From Clostridium_AD sp050717635 (lineage in GTDB: Bacteria; Bacillota; Clostridia; Clostridiales; Clostridiaceae): a stretch of 64,000 bases of DNA. Where the stretch lies: positions 124,001 to 188,000 of the forward strand of contig NZ_JBOITO010000039.1 in assembly GCF_050717635.1 (NCBI RefSeq), in the 5' to 3' direction. A model generated the notes under the pieces. That model made no database searches. It saw nothing but the letters and a program-made list of their open reading frames with translations, and had not been told where the DNA came from. The position numbers and the translations under genes are program-made. How positions within the stretch are numbered: position 1 is the first letter of the stretch; every line of letters starts with the position of its first letter. Of this stretch, positions 9,791-19,313 are shown piece by piece.

Positions 9791-10692
9791 TATTCACCCT
9801 CCTCTTCTCCATAATAAATATCTATAATTTTTTTTCTTCTCCGTATTAAAAAAACATAAAGTAATTCTTTAATCCTGGGGTTAATTATTATATCATCATA
9901 CCCACCTATAATATCTTTTATTTTAGTATTACTTAAATCATCTCTTATCTTATCCACTATGGAAATCGTTCCATCATAATAATTGTCTTTAATATGCTGA
10001 GCTAACTCAAAATGCCCTATTCTATTAGGCTTTGACCATCTTATCATAGATTTTGACTTACTGAAAATTAATGATTCAAGCCTAGTCTTATCCCTTAAAA
10101 AATTTTGAACATCTTTGGGATTAATAAGGCAACATAATGATGACCCATTATCATATAATGGTGATATTCTTATTTCTCCATTTATTTTATTCCTTACTAT
10201 ACCCCAATTGCTGTGATGTCTATCACTATTACCTATTAGTGCATCAAATATAGGAATATTTAAAAAATCATTTCCTAAGCCTGTTTTCTTAATTGATTGG
10301 AGTATCATGTTTATGGAATAGGGTTCTTCTGTTACATAATCAATAAATTTATCTTGATTATACTCTTTGTATATATTGGTAATATATTGAATTCCTTCTA
10401 TTAGTTCTTCTTCTTCTTTTAATATCATATAACTCATAGACCCTACTCTGCCTCTAAATATTCCTATATCTACTTTAGCACATTCTATACCCAGAACTTC
10501 AGCTATTTGACTCGCAATTTTTTCGGCCCAATATTCACCTGTAGGCTTTCCTATATCTACACCCTTCGGAAACTTAAATATACCCTTTTGCTTTGTTTCA
10601 GAATTAATAAGCCATTTTTTCTCACTGGCTCCACTTCCAAAAGGAGAATCTTCATCTACATCCCAATGATCAAAATCAATAAGCATACACAT
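9790..10692 (-). CDS. HipA-like Ser/Thr kinase (kinase core only)
   Basis: A 300-aa protein, shorter than full HipA (about 430 aa) and lacking the N-terminal subdomain, which is encoded separately downstream. The catalytic loop GNSDRHHSNWG near residue 155 and the metal-binding PLYDNGSSL near 180 match the HipA/CtkA kinase family. IFKFPKG near residue 38 fits the nucleotide-binding lysine. The start is chosen for GAGGTG seven bases upstream. Family members phosphorylate translation factors or tRNA synthetases and cause dormancy; the target here is unknown. Confidence 0.75.
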   Translation of the reverse strand: MCMLIDFDHWDVDEDSPFGSGASEKKWLINSETKQKGIFKFPKGVDIGKPTGEYWAEKIASQIAEVLGIECAKVDIGIFRGRVGSMSYMILKEEEELIEGIQYITNIYKEYNQDKFIDYVTEEPYSINMILQSIKKTGLGNDFLNIPIFDALIGNSDRHHSNWGIVRNKINGEIRISPLYDNGSSLCCLINPKDVQNFLRDKTRLESLIFSKSKSMIRWSKPNRIGHFELAQHIKDNYYDGTISIVDKIRDDLSNTKIKDIIGGYDDIIINPRIKELLYVFLIRRRKKIIDIYYGEEEGE

Positions 10693-10769
10693 ATTATTTC
10701 ACCTCATAATTCTTATATATCTATTCTATATTGTACCTTAAATCACGACTTAATCCCATGTTAATTATA

Positions 10770-11456
10770 TTAATAATATAAATTTTGCCTTTCACCTCTA
10801 TTTTGCTTTTTAAACGCATCATAAATTTCAATGATGACGTCTTCATCCAAACATATAGCAAATCCATTTTCAATAAACCAGCCTTCCTTCTTAAACCTTT
10901 GCATTAATTCACTCTCATTATGTTCTTTTAATAAAAATTCATCTAAGCTTTCACAATAATCTTTATTCTCCCACAACCCTTCATCATCGCAGAGACAGCA
11001 AGAAAGTTCATAGTAGTTATTAACATCTAAATAATAATTACAATGGCGCTCATTCATAATAATATCGTAAGCTATGGAAAATTTATTATTCACCATATTA
11101 AAAATAGCATTTAACACCATATGACTTTCAGTTATATCTAAATTCATATCTTCTTTTATTTTATCTATTAACCTATTAGTTTCTTTATGCTTATATAGCT
11201 TAATATCATAATCATCTTTTATACTAAATTCTAAATAGGACTCCTTATAATTATTAGATAGCTTATAACAAAAAATCTCATCAAAAGATGTTTCCATCAA
11301 ATTCTCGCTCTGGCTCATTAAGTTATAAAAAGCCTCTTTTGGGTTTTCTCCTTTAGAAATTCCTATGACCTGTAAATTTTCTATATCTGGTACATCTGAT
11401 TCTGAATTTGGCATAAATGTATATCCTTCGTGGGTTAGAAATATATAATTATCCAT
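10770..11456 (-). CDS. Conserved hypothetical protein upstream of the HipA-like pair
   Basis: A protein of about 228 aa. I use the ATG at 11456 (MDNYIFLTHEGYTF) because AAGGAG lies 6 bp upstream; an earlier in-frame start at 11498 has no such site. The N-terminal 60 residues (THEGYTFMPNS, then DIENLQVIGISKGE) look like a conserved domain, while the rest is acidic with a CCLCDDEG cysteine cluster near residue 155. I do not recognise a function. The gene lies 77 bp upstream of the kinase gene and may belong to the same operon. Confidence 0.7.
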   Translation of the reverse strand: MDNYIFLTHEGYTFMPNSESDVPDIENLQVIGISKGENPKEAFYNLMSQSENLMETSFDEIFCYKLSNNYKESYLEFSIKDDYDIKLYKHKETNRLIDKIKEDMNLDITESHMVLNAIFNMVNNKFSIAYDIIMNERHCNYYLDVNNYYELSCCLCDDEGLWENKDYCESLDEFLLKEHNESELMQRFKKEGWFIENGFAICLDEDVIIEIYDAFKKQNRGERQNLYY

Positions 11457-11595
11457 ACTATTCTCCTTGTCTTTAAATAATTGATCCGATCTTATCATAA
11501 AAACATGTATGGATCAACTACTTATTCTAAAAACTAGTATATGTTCTTATATATCTATGTAGATATTGATAAACAATTTCAAAAAAATATACTGA

Positions 11596-14022
11596 TTAAT
11601 TAGGCACACCCCTACCAATATCAATTATCCTCTCCATTACCCCTCTAGGCCTTTTACTAAACTCCTCCACACTAAATTCATACGAATTCCCATTGCACTC
11701 CACATGAATTTCCCCATCACTTATACCTATCCTCATTCCCTCTATAGAAAACCCCTTAATACCGCTATCCTTATTTATATCCCTCGAAGTTTCTGTTTCA
11801 GTCAAAGAACTTACCCTCTTAAGCTCTTGCCATAACCTATATTCTTCTTTAGATTTAATGCAAAGCTCCGTAACTATTTCAGCATTATTAAGTAAGTATT
11901 CCGTAGTGTACATCACCCTTACCACCTGATAGCCTTTTACTTCTATTTTTCTATCTAGCCTCTTCCATTCTTCTATTTTAAAAACATAATAATCCTCTTC
12001 AGAGTCACTTGGGATTTCCACTATCTTATTTCTTTTAACTACTTTTATATCTACTACCTTACCATAATAAGTTATTCCCGCCTCAGTTGCAAAACTTCTC
12101 TTTGACTGAGCTAAAGCTACAAACTTAATATTATGCTCTACTAGATTTATGTTGCTGCATTTGGTATGATAAAACTTACCTTTTAGATTTATGTTAAGTT
12201 GCTCTTTATTTCGTAGTGATCCTACAAGCACGGTTCTATCCTTAAAATATTCATCTTTTATATAATTCTCTCGTCCTAAAGAATCAAGTGATCTTTCAAA
12301 TATAGAGTAAGAAGATTCATTTATTAATTTATCTAGAAACTCTTCCATGAGGCCCGTAGTCGAAGGCAAAAATGGAATACCTCCTATATTTACTTCCTCT
12401 ATGCTCTTGTAAAAGTCATGACCTTTGTATTTCTCTTCATCTTTATATGGAAATAATACAAAAGCTCCAAATACAGAATTGTCATAAGCACCTGTTTTCT
12501 GATTTTTATGTACTATGGCATCTCTATACCTGTGCATAGTATTTATATCCTCTTCCTTAGGTCCAATACCACCATAACTATTCTGATATTCTATAGATGT
12601 TTCTATCTTATACTTAGCATCAAATACAAATTCGTAGGACTTATCGCTACCTAACTTATTTATAGCTAATAGGTTATCCGGCTTTTGCGTTATTGTTTTA
12701 CTTCCCTCATTTTTAGAATTTGAGTTGTTGGATTTAAAGGAATTATAGCAGACCTTGAAGGTTTCTCTTGTTTTTAGGTTTTCAAATTCTAATGTGGATG
12801 TTACACCTTTTTTAAGTGATACAAATATCCCATCTCTGTTAACAGTTATAAAATCTGAACTTATTAGCTTATATCTCTTCTTAAGTAATGAGCTTATCTT
12901 TATAAAACACCAATACTCATATAGCAAACTAAGCTCCTTCATTGATAAGGAAAATATATTACTATTAATACTTAGTCCCTTTTGTAGCATTAAATAGTAT
13001 TTGTAGATTTCTCTATATCCACTAGCCATATTAAAGACTAAGGATATAGAATTATTTCTATAATCACTACCTACCTCATCTAAAAATGAGGTTTTCAGTT
13101 TACTATTTATTGCTTTCTTCATGATGTTTAATTTGTTAATAATTTCCTCATTTTTATTCCAAGGAGTGGCTGAATAAGTTCTTACGAAACTATCTATCTT
13201 TTCAGTTATCTTTATAAGCATAAACTTTAGAAATCTATTTTCCTTTGTGTCTAAGGTAACCACCTTTGTTACCTGCAGCGCCTGCATTGGAATGTACCTG
13301 CCGTCTACATTTTTTAATAAATGAGGTCTTTTCTCTAGCCATTTAATAGTATCCATACTTATATTCTTTAGGCTTTCATATTTACACACCTTACTATGCT
13401 TTATTAGCTCATGATGGGGCTTCCATAATACTATATTAATAGCCTTCATTAATTTATCATAAACATAGTTTAGTATGCTGTAAAACTCAGTATAGCTATT
13501 AGATTTTTTATTATTTAACTCTGCACCTAGATAGGTTCTACTTAGAAAACCATAAGCTAAATTATATATTTCCTCATTAACATCCTTAAGTATTGCTTCA
13601 TAATCTTCTTTATAATCAATTTTACTAGGTAGTACCTCTATAATTATTTTCATATGAGGCTTGCCATTTACCCTTATAAAAATATCTGAATAACCTATAT
13701 CCCCTCTGAAATTTATTATTCCACTTAAGATATTTCCACCTCTCCCTGTAGGTGTTACTTTATTTCTTATGTTAGGATTTTCATGATAAAACTCTATTTC
13801 AGTTTTATTCTTTCTTTGAATTACTATTTCATAATTAGTATATTCCTTAAAATAAAGACACTTATAAATGTCATCTATTAGTTCTATGCCTTCTACAATA
13901 ATAGTAAGTGATTTTGACTCACCATATTCAGCAGCACCCTCATTTCCCTTTATTGAAAAATAAACCTCATCTGTTTCTATAAACAATAGCTCAGAATCAT
14001 TGCCAGAAGGTTGTGAATCCAT
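11596..14022 (-). CDS. McrC-like DUF2357 PD-(D/E)XK nuclease
   Basis: An 808-aa protein. The N-terminal half is a DUF2357-type region (about residues 20-260). A PD-(D/E)XK nuclease core lies near residues 448-470 (QKPDNLL then YEFVFDAKYK). It is the partner of the adjacent AAA+ GTPase and starts 26 bp inside that gene. Such pairs act like McrBC, with the GTPase translocating or remodelling at recognised, often modified, DNA and the McrC-like subunit cutting. It is the only complete one of three related sequences in the window. No frameshift or missing catalytic residue is seen. Confidence 0.85.
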   Translation of the reverse strand: MDSQPSGNDSELLFIETDEVYFSIKGNEGAAEYGESKSLTIIVEGIELIDDIYKCLYFKEYTNYEIVIQRKNKTEIEFYHENPNIRNKVTPTGRGGNILSGIINFRGDIGYSDIFIRVNGKPHMKIIIEVLPSKIDYKEDYEAILKDVNEEIYNLAYGFLSRTYLGAELNNKKSNSYTEFYSILNYVYDKLMKAINIVLWKPHHELIKHSKVCKYESLKNISMDTIKWLEKRPHLLKNVDGRYIPMQALQVTKVVTLDTKENRFLKFMLIKITEKIDSFVRTYSATPWNKNEEIINKLNIMKKAINSKLKTSFLDEVGSDYRNNSISLVFNMASGYREIYKYYLMLQKGLSINSNIFSLSMKELSLLYEYWCFIKISSLLKKRYKLISSDFITVNRDGIFVSLKKGVTSTLEFENLKTRETFKVCYNSFKSNNSNSKNEGSKTITQKPDNLLAINKLGSDKSYEFVFDAKYKIETSIEYQNSYGGIGPKEEDINTMHRYRDAIVHKNQKTGAYDNSVFGAFVLFPYKDEEKYKGHDFYKSIEEVNIGGIPFLPSTTGLMEEFLDKLINESSYSIFERSLDSLGRENYIKDEYFKDRTVLVGSLRNKEQLNINLKGKFYHTKCSNINLVEHNIKFVALAQSKRSFATEAGITYYGKVVDIKVVKRNKIVEIPSDSEEDYYVFKIEEWKRLDRKIEVKGYQVVRVMYTTEYLLNNAEIVTELCIKSKEEYRLWQELKRVSSLTETETSRDINKDSGIKGFSIEGMRIGISDGEIHVECNGNSYEFSVEEFSKRPRGVMERIIDIGRGVPN

Positions 14023-15667
14023 CTCTCAAAAACCTCCTGATCATATACATAATTTTTTCACTACTTAATTCATATTCACCAGTTACGCATTGATTTTCCA
14101 TGATCTTTATTTGCTCATCTTCTATATATCCATTATTTTTGTGTTTAGTGTTATTTAAATAATTAAATAATTCTACCAATATATCTAGTACTTCCGAGCC
14201 ACTACCACATATTTTCGGTAATATTTTTTGAACAATAGAATAGTCCATAGCTTTATTAAAGGACAATAATTCGCTGGATGTAGCATAGATAACATAAAAT
14301 ACTATTTCATCCCGTACCCTATAAGCAAAATGCTCTTGATACATCTCAAGTATATTGTTTATTCCAATTAATTTATTTATAACCAAAGTTGCTATTTCTT
14401 TTTCATCCCTGCAGTCAGATATTTTTAAGTAATGCGACTTTAAAAAATCATTATGATAGTTTTTAGGTGAAAACTCCTCCAGCTTTACTTCATCAAAATT
14501 GTAGATTAAATCTACCTTGTTGAATTCTATAGTGTTAGCTCTATCTAATACTTTTTTACTAAAAGGAAAAGTGGTCTCATCCATATTTACAGTGCCAATT
14601 ATATATAGGTTCTGTGGAATATAAACATCACCATATTTATCATAGGCTCTTTCATCTTTTCCAAATTGCGCTTTGCTTAATAATTTCTGAGTGATAATTT
14701 CATCATCCGCAATACTTCTTGTTTCCATAGATGATAAAATATCACTAAAATAATACTCCACTCTTGCTAAATTCATTTCATCTAGACATAGAAAATAAGG
14801 CTTTTCTACATTCTTCATAGCTTCATAGGCAGCTTCAATAACAATACCTGGTATAAACTTACTTTCAATATTTCTGTAGCCTAATAGATCTGTAGCATCT
14901 GACCAATCTGGTCTAACAGGTACTAGTTTAAATCTTTCATTATCTTTATTTGCTCCAACTGCCTGCGCAAATAGCTCTACTATTTTACTTTTCCCAGTGC
15001 CTGAAATTCCTGAGAGAATAACAAAAGGTTTTGTTTTTAAACTAAGATAAAAATTAGTAATCATTTCTTTAGTATAATAAAAACCTTTACTTGTTATGTA
15101 GTTATGAATATATGTAACTTCTTCATTGATGCTATTTACAGCTACAAATTCATTGTCTAATTCATCTTCTAAAATCACTTCATCCTCTAATTCCTCATCT
15201 TCTGGTTTACCCTTTGATTTAGGAATAAGCTCAAGTATAAAAGTATCTATTTTATCACCTTTATAGAAATCTATGTATTCTTGATATTCTTCTGGAATAG
15301 TTGTAGGCTTCTTATCATTTTCTTTTTCATATTGAACAATATAATCATAACTTACTTCCAGTTTTTCTTTTAAGACCTCTAACAGTAATTTATTGGTATA
15401 TCTAATCTGCACTGTAATTCCGGATCTTCCTTTAGAACTTGGCCAGTAAACTATAGCAGGAAACTCTTTGTTACTTATAAATAGCTTTATCTTTATACTT
15501 TTTCCAAAAGTTAGTTTATCTGATAAGTTATCTAGAAAGACCTTATGATATCTCAGTGGTATTGTTGTCCCATATTTAAAAGTACTCTTATCTGCAGTTT
15601 TTCTTGCTAAAAAATTCTTATTCTCTTTAGTCGTATCGATCCATGAATCATGTTTGATTTTCTCCAT
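13997..15667 (-). CDS. McrB-like AAA+ GTPase
   Basis: A 556-aa protein. Residues 1-130 form an unassigned substrate-recognition-type domain, followed by an acidic linker (EDEELEDEVILEDELD). The AAA+ core starts near 215: Walker A LSGISGTGKSKIVELFA, Walker B FLCLDEMNLARVEYYF, and GTVNMDETTFPFSKKVLDR, the McrB-type signature (MNxxD-like) near 360. A TATAAT -10 lies about 30 bp upstream inside an ATGGTA/TACCAT inverted repeat, so it is the first gene of its operon. Type IV restriction is the expected role; the modification recognised cannot be told. Confidence 0.85.
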   Translation of the reverse strand: MEKIKHDSWIDTTKENKNFLARKTADKSTFKYGTTIPLRYHKVFLDNLSDKLTFGKSIKIKLFISNKEFPAIVYWPSSKGRSGITVQIRYTNKLLLEVLKEKLEVSYDYIVQYEKENDKKPTTIPEEYQEYIDFYKGDKIDTFILELIPKSKGKPEDEELEDEVILEDELDNEFVAVNSINEEVTYIHNYITSKGFYYTKEMITNFYLSLKTKPFVILSGISGTGKSKIVELFAQAVGANKDNERFKLVPVRPDWSDATDLLGYRNIESKFIPGIVIEAAYEAMKNVEKPYFLCLDEMNLARVEYYFSDILSSMETRSIADDEIITQKLLSKAQFGKDERAYDKYGDVYIPQNLYIIGTVNMDETTFPFSKKVLDRANTIEFNKVDLIYNFDEVKLEEFSPKNYHNDFLKSHYLKISDCRDEKEIATLVINKLIGINNILEMYQEHFAYRVRDEIVFYVIYATSSELLSFNKAMDYSIVQKILPKICGSGSEVLDILVELFNYLNNTKHKNNGYIEDEQIKIMENQCVTGEYELSSEKIMYMIRRFLRDGFTTFWQ

Positions 15668-15776
15668 TTATTACACCTACTTTACTTTATCATATGGTAA
15701 TTATACCATAATTGAGGATAATATCCGTCTAGGTTTTTGATTCATTCTGGTTATTCGTATAATCTAGGCATGTTTT

Positions 15777-15804
15777 AAGGGATTTCTCTGCTGAGAAATC
15801 CCTT
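15777..15804. terminator. Terminator with perfect 12-bp stem
   Basis: AAGGGATTTCTC and GAGAAATCCCTT around a 4-nt loop, followed by T residues. It separates the ASCH gene (read toward it on the minus strand) from the McrBC-like operon. Decayed copies lie at 133-160 and about 9202-9230. The rest of 15700-15980 shows no gene. Confidence 0.7.
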
Positions 15805-15981
15805 TTACTATTTTTTGTGTTTCCATTCTTTTCAGACCTTGTCAATTTTTCTATTCAACTTCGTATAAAAACTCCCATCAAAAATTATCTCACTTCTAAT
15901 AATTATCTTTCGACATGAACACACCGCTATCCATTAGCATTGTGAAGGAAGAATAACTGAATTTGCTACCTCTATATTACT

Positions 15982-16383
15982 TTATAAAAGTGTACAAATG
16001 AACTCACTATCCTCATAAATATAACAAAATGATTGAGGAGCTTTCAACCCCATTTTAATTTCACTTAGCATTTTCGGAGTTTTATAAATGTAAACGGATT
16101 TAATTTGAATAGCACAAGCTTCCTTACAACCTTTAAAATAATTTTGATAATGCTTGTAACCAATGCCAGAAAATTCTTTGCTTTCCCTCCATAGTTCTTT
16201 TTTATCTTTACATATAAGTTTTTCTATTGTAAATTCTCCAACTACAACCCCTTCTGGTTTTGTAGAATATATTAACACTGACTCAACTTCCTTCTTAAAT
16301 AATCTTCTTCTATATTCATATTTTTTGCTTCCACTTAATATTTTTTCAACAAATTCTGGTTTAATTGATAATAAAACTTTCAT
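15982..16383 (-). CDS. ASCH-domain protein
   Basis: A protein of about 133 aa. The start MKVLLSIKPEFVEKILSGSKKYEYRRR is the classical ASCH/PUA-like opening with the conserved Lys-Tyr-Glu-x-Arg. The ATG at 16383 follows GGTGAGG; the nominal GTG three codons earlier lies inside that ribosome binding site. It overlaps the end of the GNAT gene by 23 bp, so the two are co-translated. ASCH domains bind RNA or modified nucleotides, and some are amidohydrolases of N4-acetylcytidine. Pairing with an acetyltransferase makes modified-nucleoside handling plausible, but this is inference. Confidence 0.8.
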   Translation of the reverse strand: MKVLLSIKPEFVEKILSGSKKYEYRRRLFKKEVESVLIYSTKPEGVVVGEFTIEKLICKDKKELWRESKEFSGIGYKHYQNYFKGCKEACAIQIKSVYIYKTPKMLSEIKMGLKAPQSFCYIYEDSEFICTLL

Positions 16384-17407
16384 ATACCTCACCTTTTTCT
16401 AATATTTTAGCAAATTCTTTATCTGTTAAAGTAAAAAAACCCCAATAATTAGGTACAACATCCATAATCTCTTTAAGGTCATTATTTATTACTTTTTTAT
16501 TCAATATAGCATTATAAGTCATTTTTATCACATAACAACTATCCTTATTATAACACCTTTCCAAATCATTTCTATCAAAAATGCTATATTTATTGCTATA
16601 ATCATAAAATTCTTCAAAATCATTAAATTCATTCTTTGACATCAATTCCTCCACCACACATACGCTTGTAATTACGGATCTAAATTTGGCCGGACCACTT
16701 CCATCATTTGTCCTGTATACCAAAATAATATCTCCTTTTTGCAGTTGCCCCACTGACATATTACAAGCATAAATTTTATGTATACTATTTGTATAAGCAA
16801 CATCTTTTATTAAATCATACTCCTCACCTTTTAATATTGAATCTGGAAATAATTTAGTATGATATTTAGGATATATGCTTAATACATACTTCTTTACCCC
16901 TGATATTCTGAATTTAGGGTATATTTTCAGAATATCTTCAACGATATTATTTAAATTTTTTAATAAAACTATTTCTGTGCCACTCGACGTTTCCTTTTGT
17001 CCATATTCATTAAATCCATATTTTTTGTATAAATCAATTAAGCTATCGTGCTTATCAAAAACAGTTACATAAATTTTAGAAATATTTTTTTCAATTGCAT
17101 TATCTAATACCTTTTTTATAAATTTTTCTCCTAATTTAGTTCCATGAGCATCAATTTTCATTGTTCCTATTTTTAAAATCTTATCACCTTCAATGATAGG
17201 ATTAACATCTTTTATGGGTCCTACTTCTTCTTTTAAATATAAGAAACCTATTATATCGTCATTATCCTCAAAAATATATGCAGATGCATTAGTTAAGATT
17301 TTCTTATTAAACCAAGTTACAAACTCTTTATAATCCTCTTTCAGACTATCAAAAAACCTGCTATTTAAGTTTACATCACTCAATAATCGGTACTTTAAAT
17401 TCCCCAT
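16361..17407 (-). CDS. GNAT N-acetyltransferase fused to a PUA/ASCH-like domain
   Basis: A 348-aa protein. Residues 1-155 are a GNAT fold: GFLYLKEEVGP, then IGTMKIDAHGTKLGEKFI (the acetyl-CoA loop region) and LYKKYGFNEYG. Residues 160-340 carry a PUA-like segment (MSVGQLQKGDIILVYRTNDGSGPAKFRSV followed by VVEE), as in EVE/ASCH-type proteins. The combination with a downstream ASCH gene gives two PUA-fold proteins in one operon. The substrate is unknown. It starts 15 bp downstream of the membrane-protein gene. Confidence 0.75.
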   Translation of the reverse strand: MGNLKYRLLSDVNLNSRFFDSLKEDYKEFVTWFNKKILTNASAYIFEDNDDIIGFLYLKEEVGPIKDVNPIIEGDKILKIGTMKIDAHGTKLGEKFIKKVLDNAIEKNISKIYVTVFDKHDSLIDLYKKYGFNEYGQKETSSGTEIVLLKNLNNIVEDILKIYPKFRISGVKKYVLSIYPKYHTKLFPDSILKGEEYDLIKDVAYTNSIHKIYACNMSVGQLQKGDIILVYRTNDGSGPAKFRSVITSVCVVEELMSKNEFNDFEEFYDYSNKYSIFDRNDLERCYNKDSCYVIKMTYNAILNKKVINNDLKEIMDVVPNYWGFFTLTDKEFAKILEKGEVYESFIIN

Positions 17408-17421
17408 TTACCATCCACCCT

Positions 17422-18360
17422 CTACAAATTTAATATATTTTTTAGCCCTTGAAATAAAAAATTAGATGTTATGTTCAATATAAAAACTACCATTACATAA
17501 CAAAAAATTGTAACCCAATTACATTTATCTATCTTTATTCTTATAAGTGAATTAAAAGATTCAATTTTTTTATTTACCTCAGCTTTCTCCTTCCAATGAT
17601 ATGCTATTAAATTTTCAGATTTATACTTTTCAGTTATATAATTATTCCAGATATCATCTTCTAATTTTCTACTCGAGTATTTCAACCCTGTACATTCTAA
17701 TTTATTATCTATATCTATTAACAATAAAAAGTGCACTTTTTTTATTGTGAATTCATTAGCTTTGTTTATCTTTTCTAAAATATCATCACTAATAGACCTT
17801 TTTTCATTCAGTCTAAAATCAATACATTCAGTAATTTTAAAAGCACTTTGAAACGATGTAAACTTTAATTTATGCTCTTCAACCATACTGTTTACACCTT
17901 CTCCCTGTACTCTAAATCTTATATAACAGCTGTTTATTTCGTCTTGAATATCCATATTAATTGCCAATAACGAAACACTTTTATTTTCTGTTATTACTAT
18001 TCTTTCATTGAATTCGTCTTCTAAAGAGTATATATGAAATTTTTCTGCACCATTTTGAACTAGAACTTTTTTAGGCTCACTTAAATCAATTTTATTACAT
18101 TCATTATTGAATATTGCATTTACTATCTTCCTATCAGATATTAATACTTTTCCTAAATCACAAAAGTCATCTCTTTTAAACTTAAAAGGAAATACTATAT
18201 TTATCGTTTTTAAGTCTGATACTTGTTCTATCATCAGTCCTAAATCTAAAAAATATTCACTTTTCCCATTACTTTTTATTTCAGCTCTCCATAAATTTAT
18301 ATGAATATCTAAGCTAATGTTGTCTTTTTTTCCTTCATACCATATTACAAAAGATTTCAA
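17422..18360 (-). CDS. Unknown protein with a C-terminal membrane helix
   Basis: A 312-aa protein. Residues 1-265 look soluble and beta-rich without a recognised motif. A single hydrophobic helix (WVTIFCYVMVVFILNI) lies near residues 282-300, so the bulk probably faces the cytosol as a tail-anchored protein. A TATAAT-like -10 sits at 18395-18400, but no good -35 is seen. It precedes the GNAT and ASCH genes and may be the membrane part of the same unit. I do not recognise the family. Confidence 0.6.
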   Translation of the reverse strand: MKSFVIWYEGKKDNISLDIHINLWRAEIKSNGKSEYFLDLGLMIEQVSDLKTINIVFPFKFKRDDFCDLGKVLISDRKIVNAIFNNECNKIDLSEPKKVLVQNGAEKFHIYSLEDEFNERIVITENKSVSLLAINMDIQDEINSCYIRFRVQGEGVNSMVEEHKLKFTSFQSAFKITECIDFRLNEKRSISDDILEKINKANEFTIKKVHFLLLIDIDNKLECTGLKYSSRKLEDDIWNNYITEKYKSENLIAYHWKEKAEVNKKIESFNSLIRIKIDKCNWVTIFCYVMVVFILNITSNFLFQGLKNILNL

Positions 18361-18479
18361 CTAAATTCCCCCAAACTTACCTTATCATACTATAATTATA
18401 TCATATTTATCAATTATCTACATACAATGTATAATTTTATGTTACATTCAAATTAATTACAATATACGCAACTTTATTC

Positions 18480-19220
18480 CTACTCAGTGCATTTTTTTTC
18501 ATTATTGGCATCGACTGAACCTACTTTTGTATTGATAGCTTCTTGTTCTAGCTTGCAGTTGTTTTCAAGCATATAGCTAATCACTTCATTATATTGACTG
18601 TCATTTAATTTTAAATGTCTACAACGATCATTATCTGTAAGTTTTTTCTAATAAGTATAATATTCTTTTAAAGTTTCTACATCCATTTTAAATGGTTTAA
18701 AGTCTACTCCTGTTTGATTTTTTAGATGTTCCAATATATAAAATCCTCCAGCATCAATATAACCAAAATGGTGAAAAAGCACCTTTGGATTTTGTTGATG
18801 TATTTTCTTAATAAATTCACGTCTGACACTGTTATGGTATCCTCCAAGATAAATAACAAATATTTCCTCATCATGGAACGATTGAAAACTTGTTAAGTTT
18901 TCAATCGTTATAACAGCCTTACCAGTTACATCAATTCTATTGATATCTGATAGCATAGAAGATGAGATGGCAATATCACTACTAAAGTTTGCTAGATTGA
19001 TTCTTTGCCCCTTAATAAGGATACTGCCTGCCCCTTTGAAATTTACATAGGTAGGATTTTTTATAATATTTAAATTACCTAATACCTGTTCCTTTTCAGG
19101 GAAATTACCATATTCATAAATAAGATTTACCGCCTTAGAACTTAACCCCTCAAATACTTTAGAGTCTTTAAAAATCCTAACTGAAAAATCCCTAACAAAA
19201 GTTTCAGTATCAACCTTCAC
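18480..19220 (-). pseudogene. jetD: Truncated orphan Wadjet JetD (DUF2220, TOPRIM)
   Basis: The frame encodes the C-terminal part of JetD: a DUF3322/2220 boundary, then VITIENLTSFQSF, IYLGGYHNSVRREFI and FHHFGYIDAGGFYIL, with the glutamate and D-x-D residues of the TOPRIM nuclease. The N-terminal 180 or so residues are absent, with an in-frame TAA just upstream. A TAG at 18648-18650 interrupts the last 56 codons, which remain open and look like JetD (LENNCKLEQEAI). No jetA, jetB or jetC is nearby. This is a non-functional leftover of an anti-plasmid Wadjet system. Confidence 0.75.
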
Positions 19221-19313
19221 TCTCGTTTAAACTTTCATATTTTGTCGTATCAGCGCCACAAGTGCTACAACTGCCTAATATAATTTGGATTCAAATCATT
19301 TAATTCTATTAAT

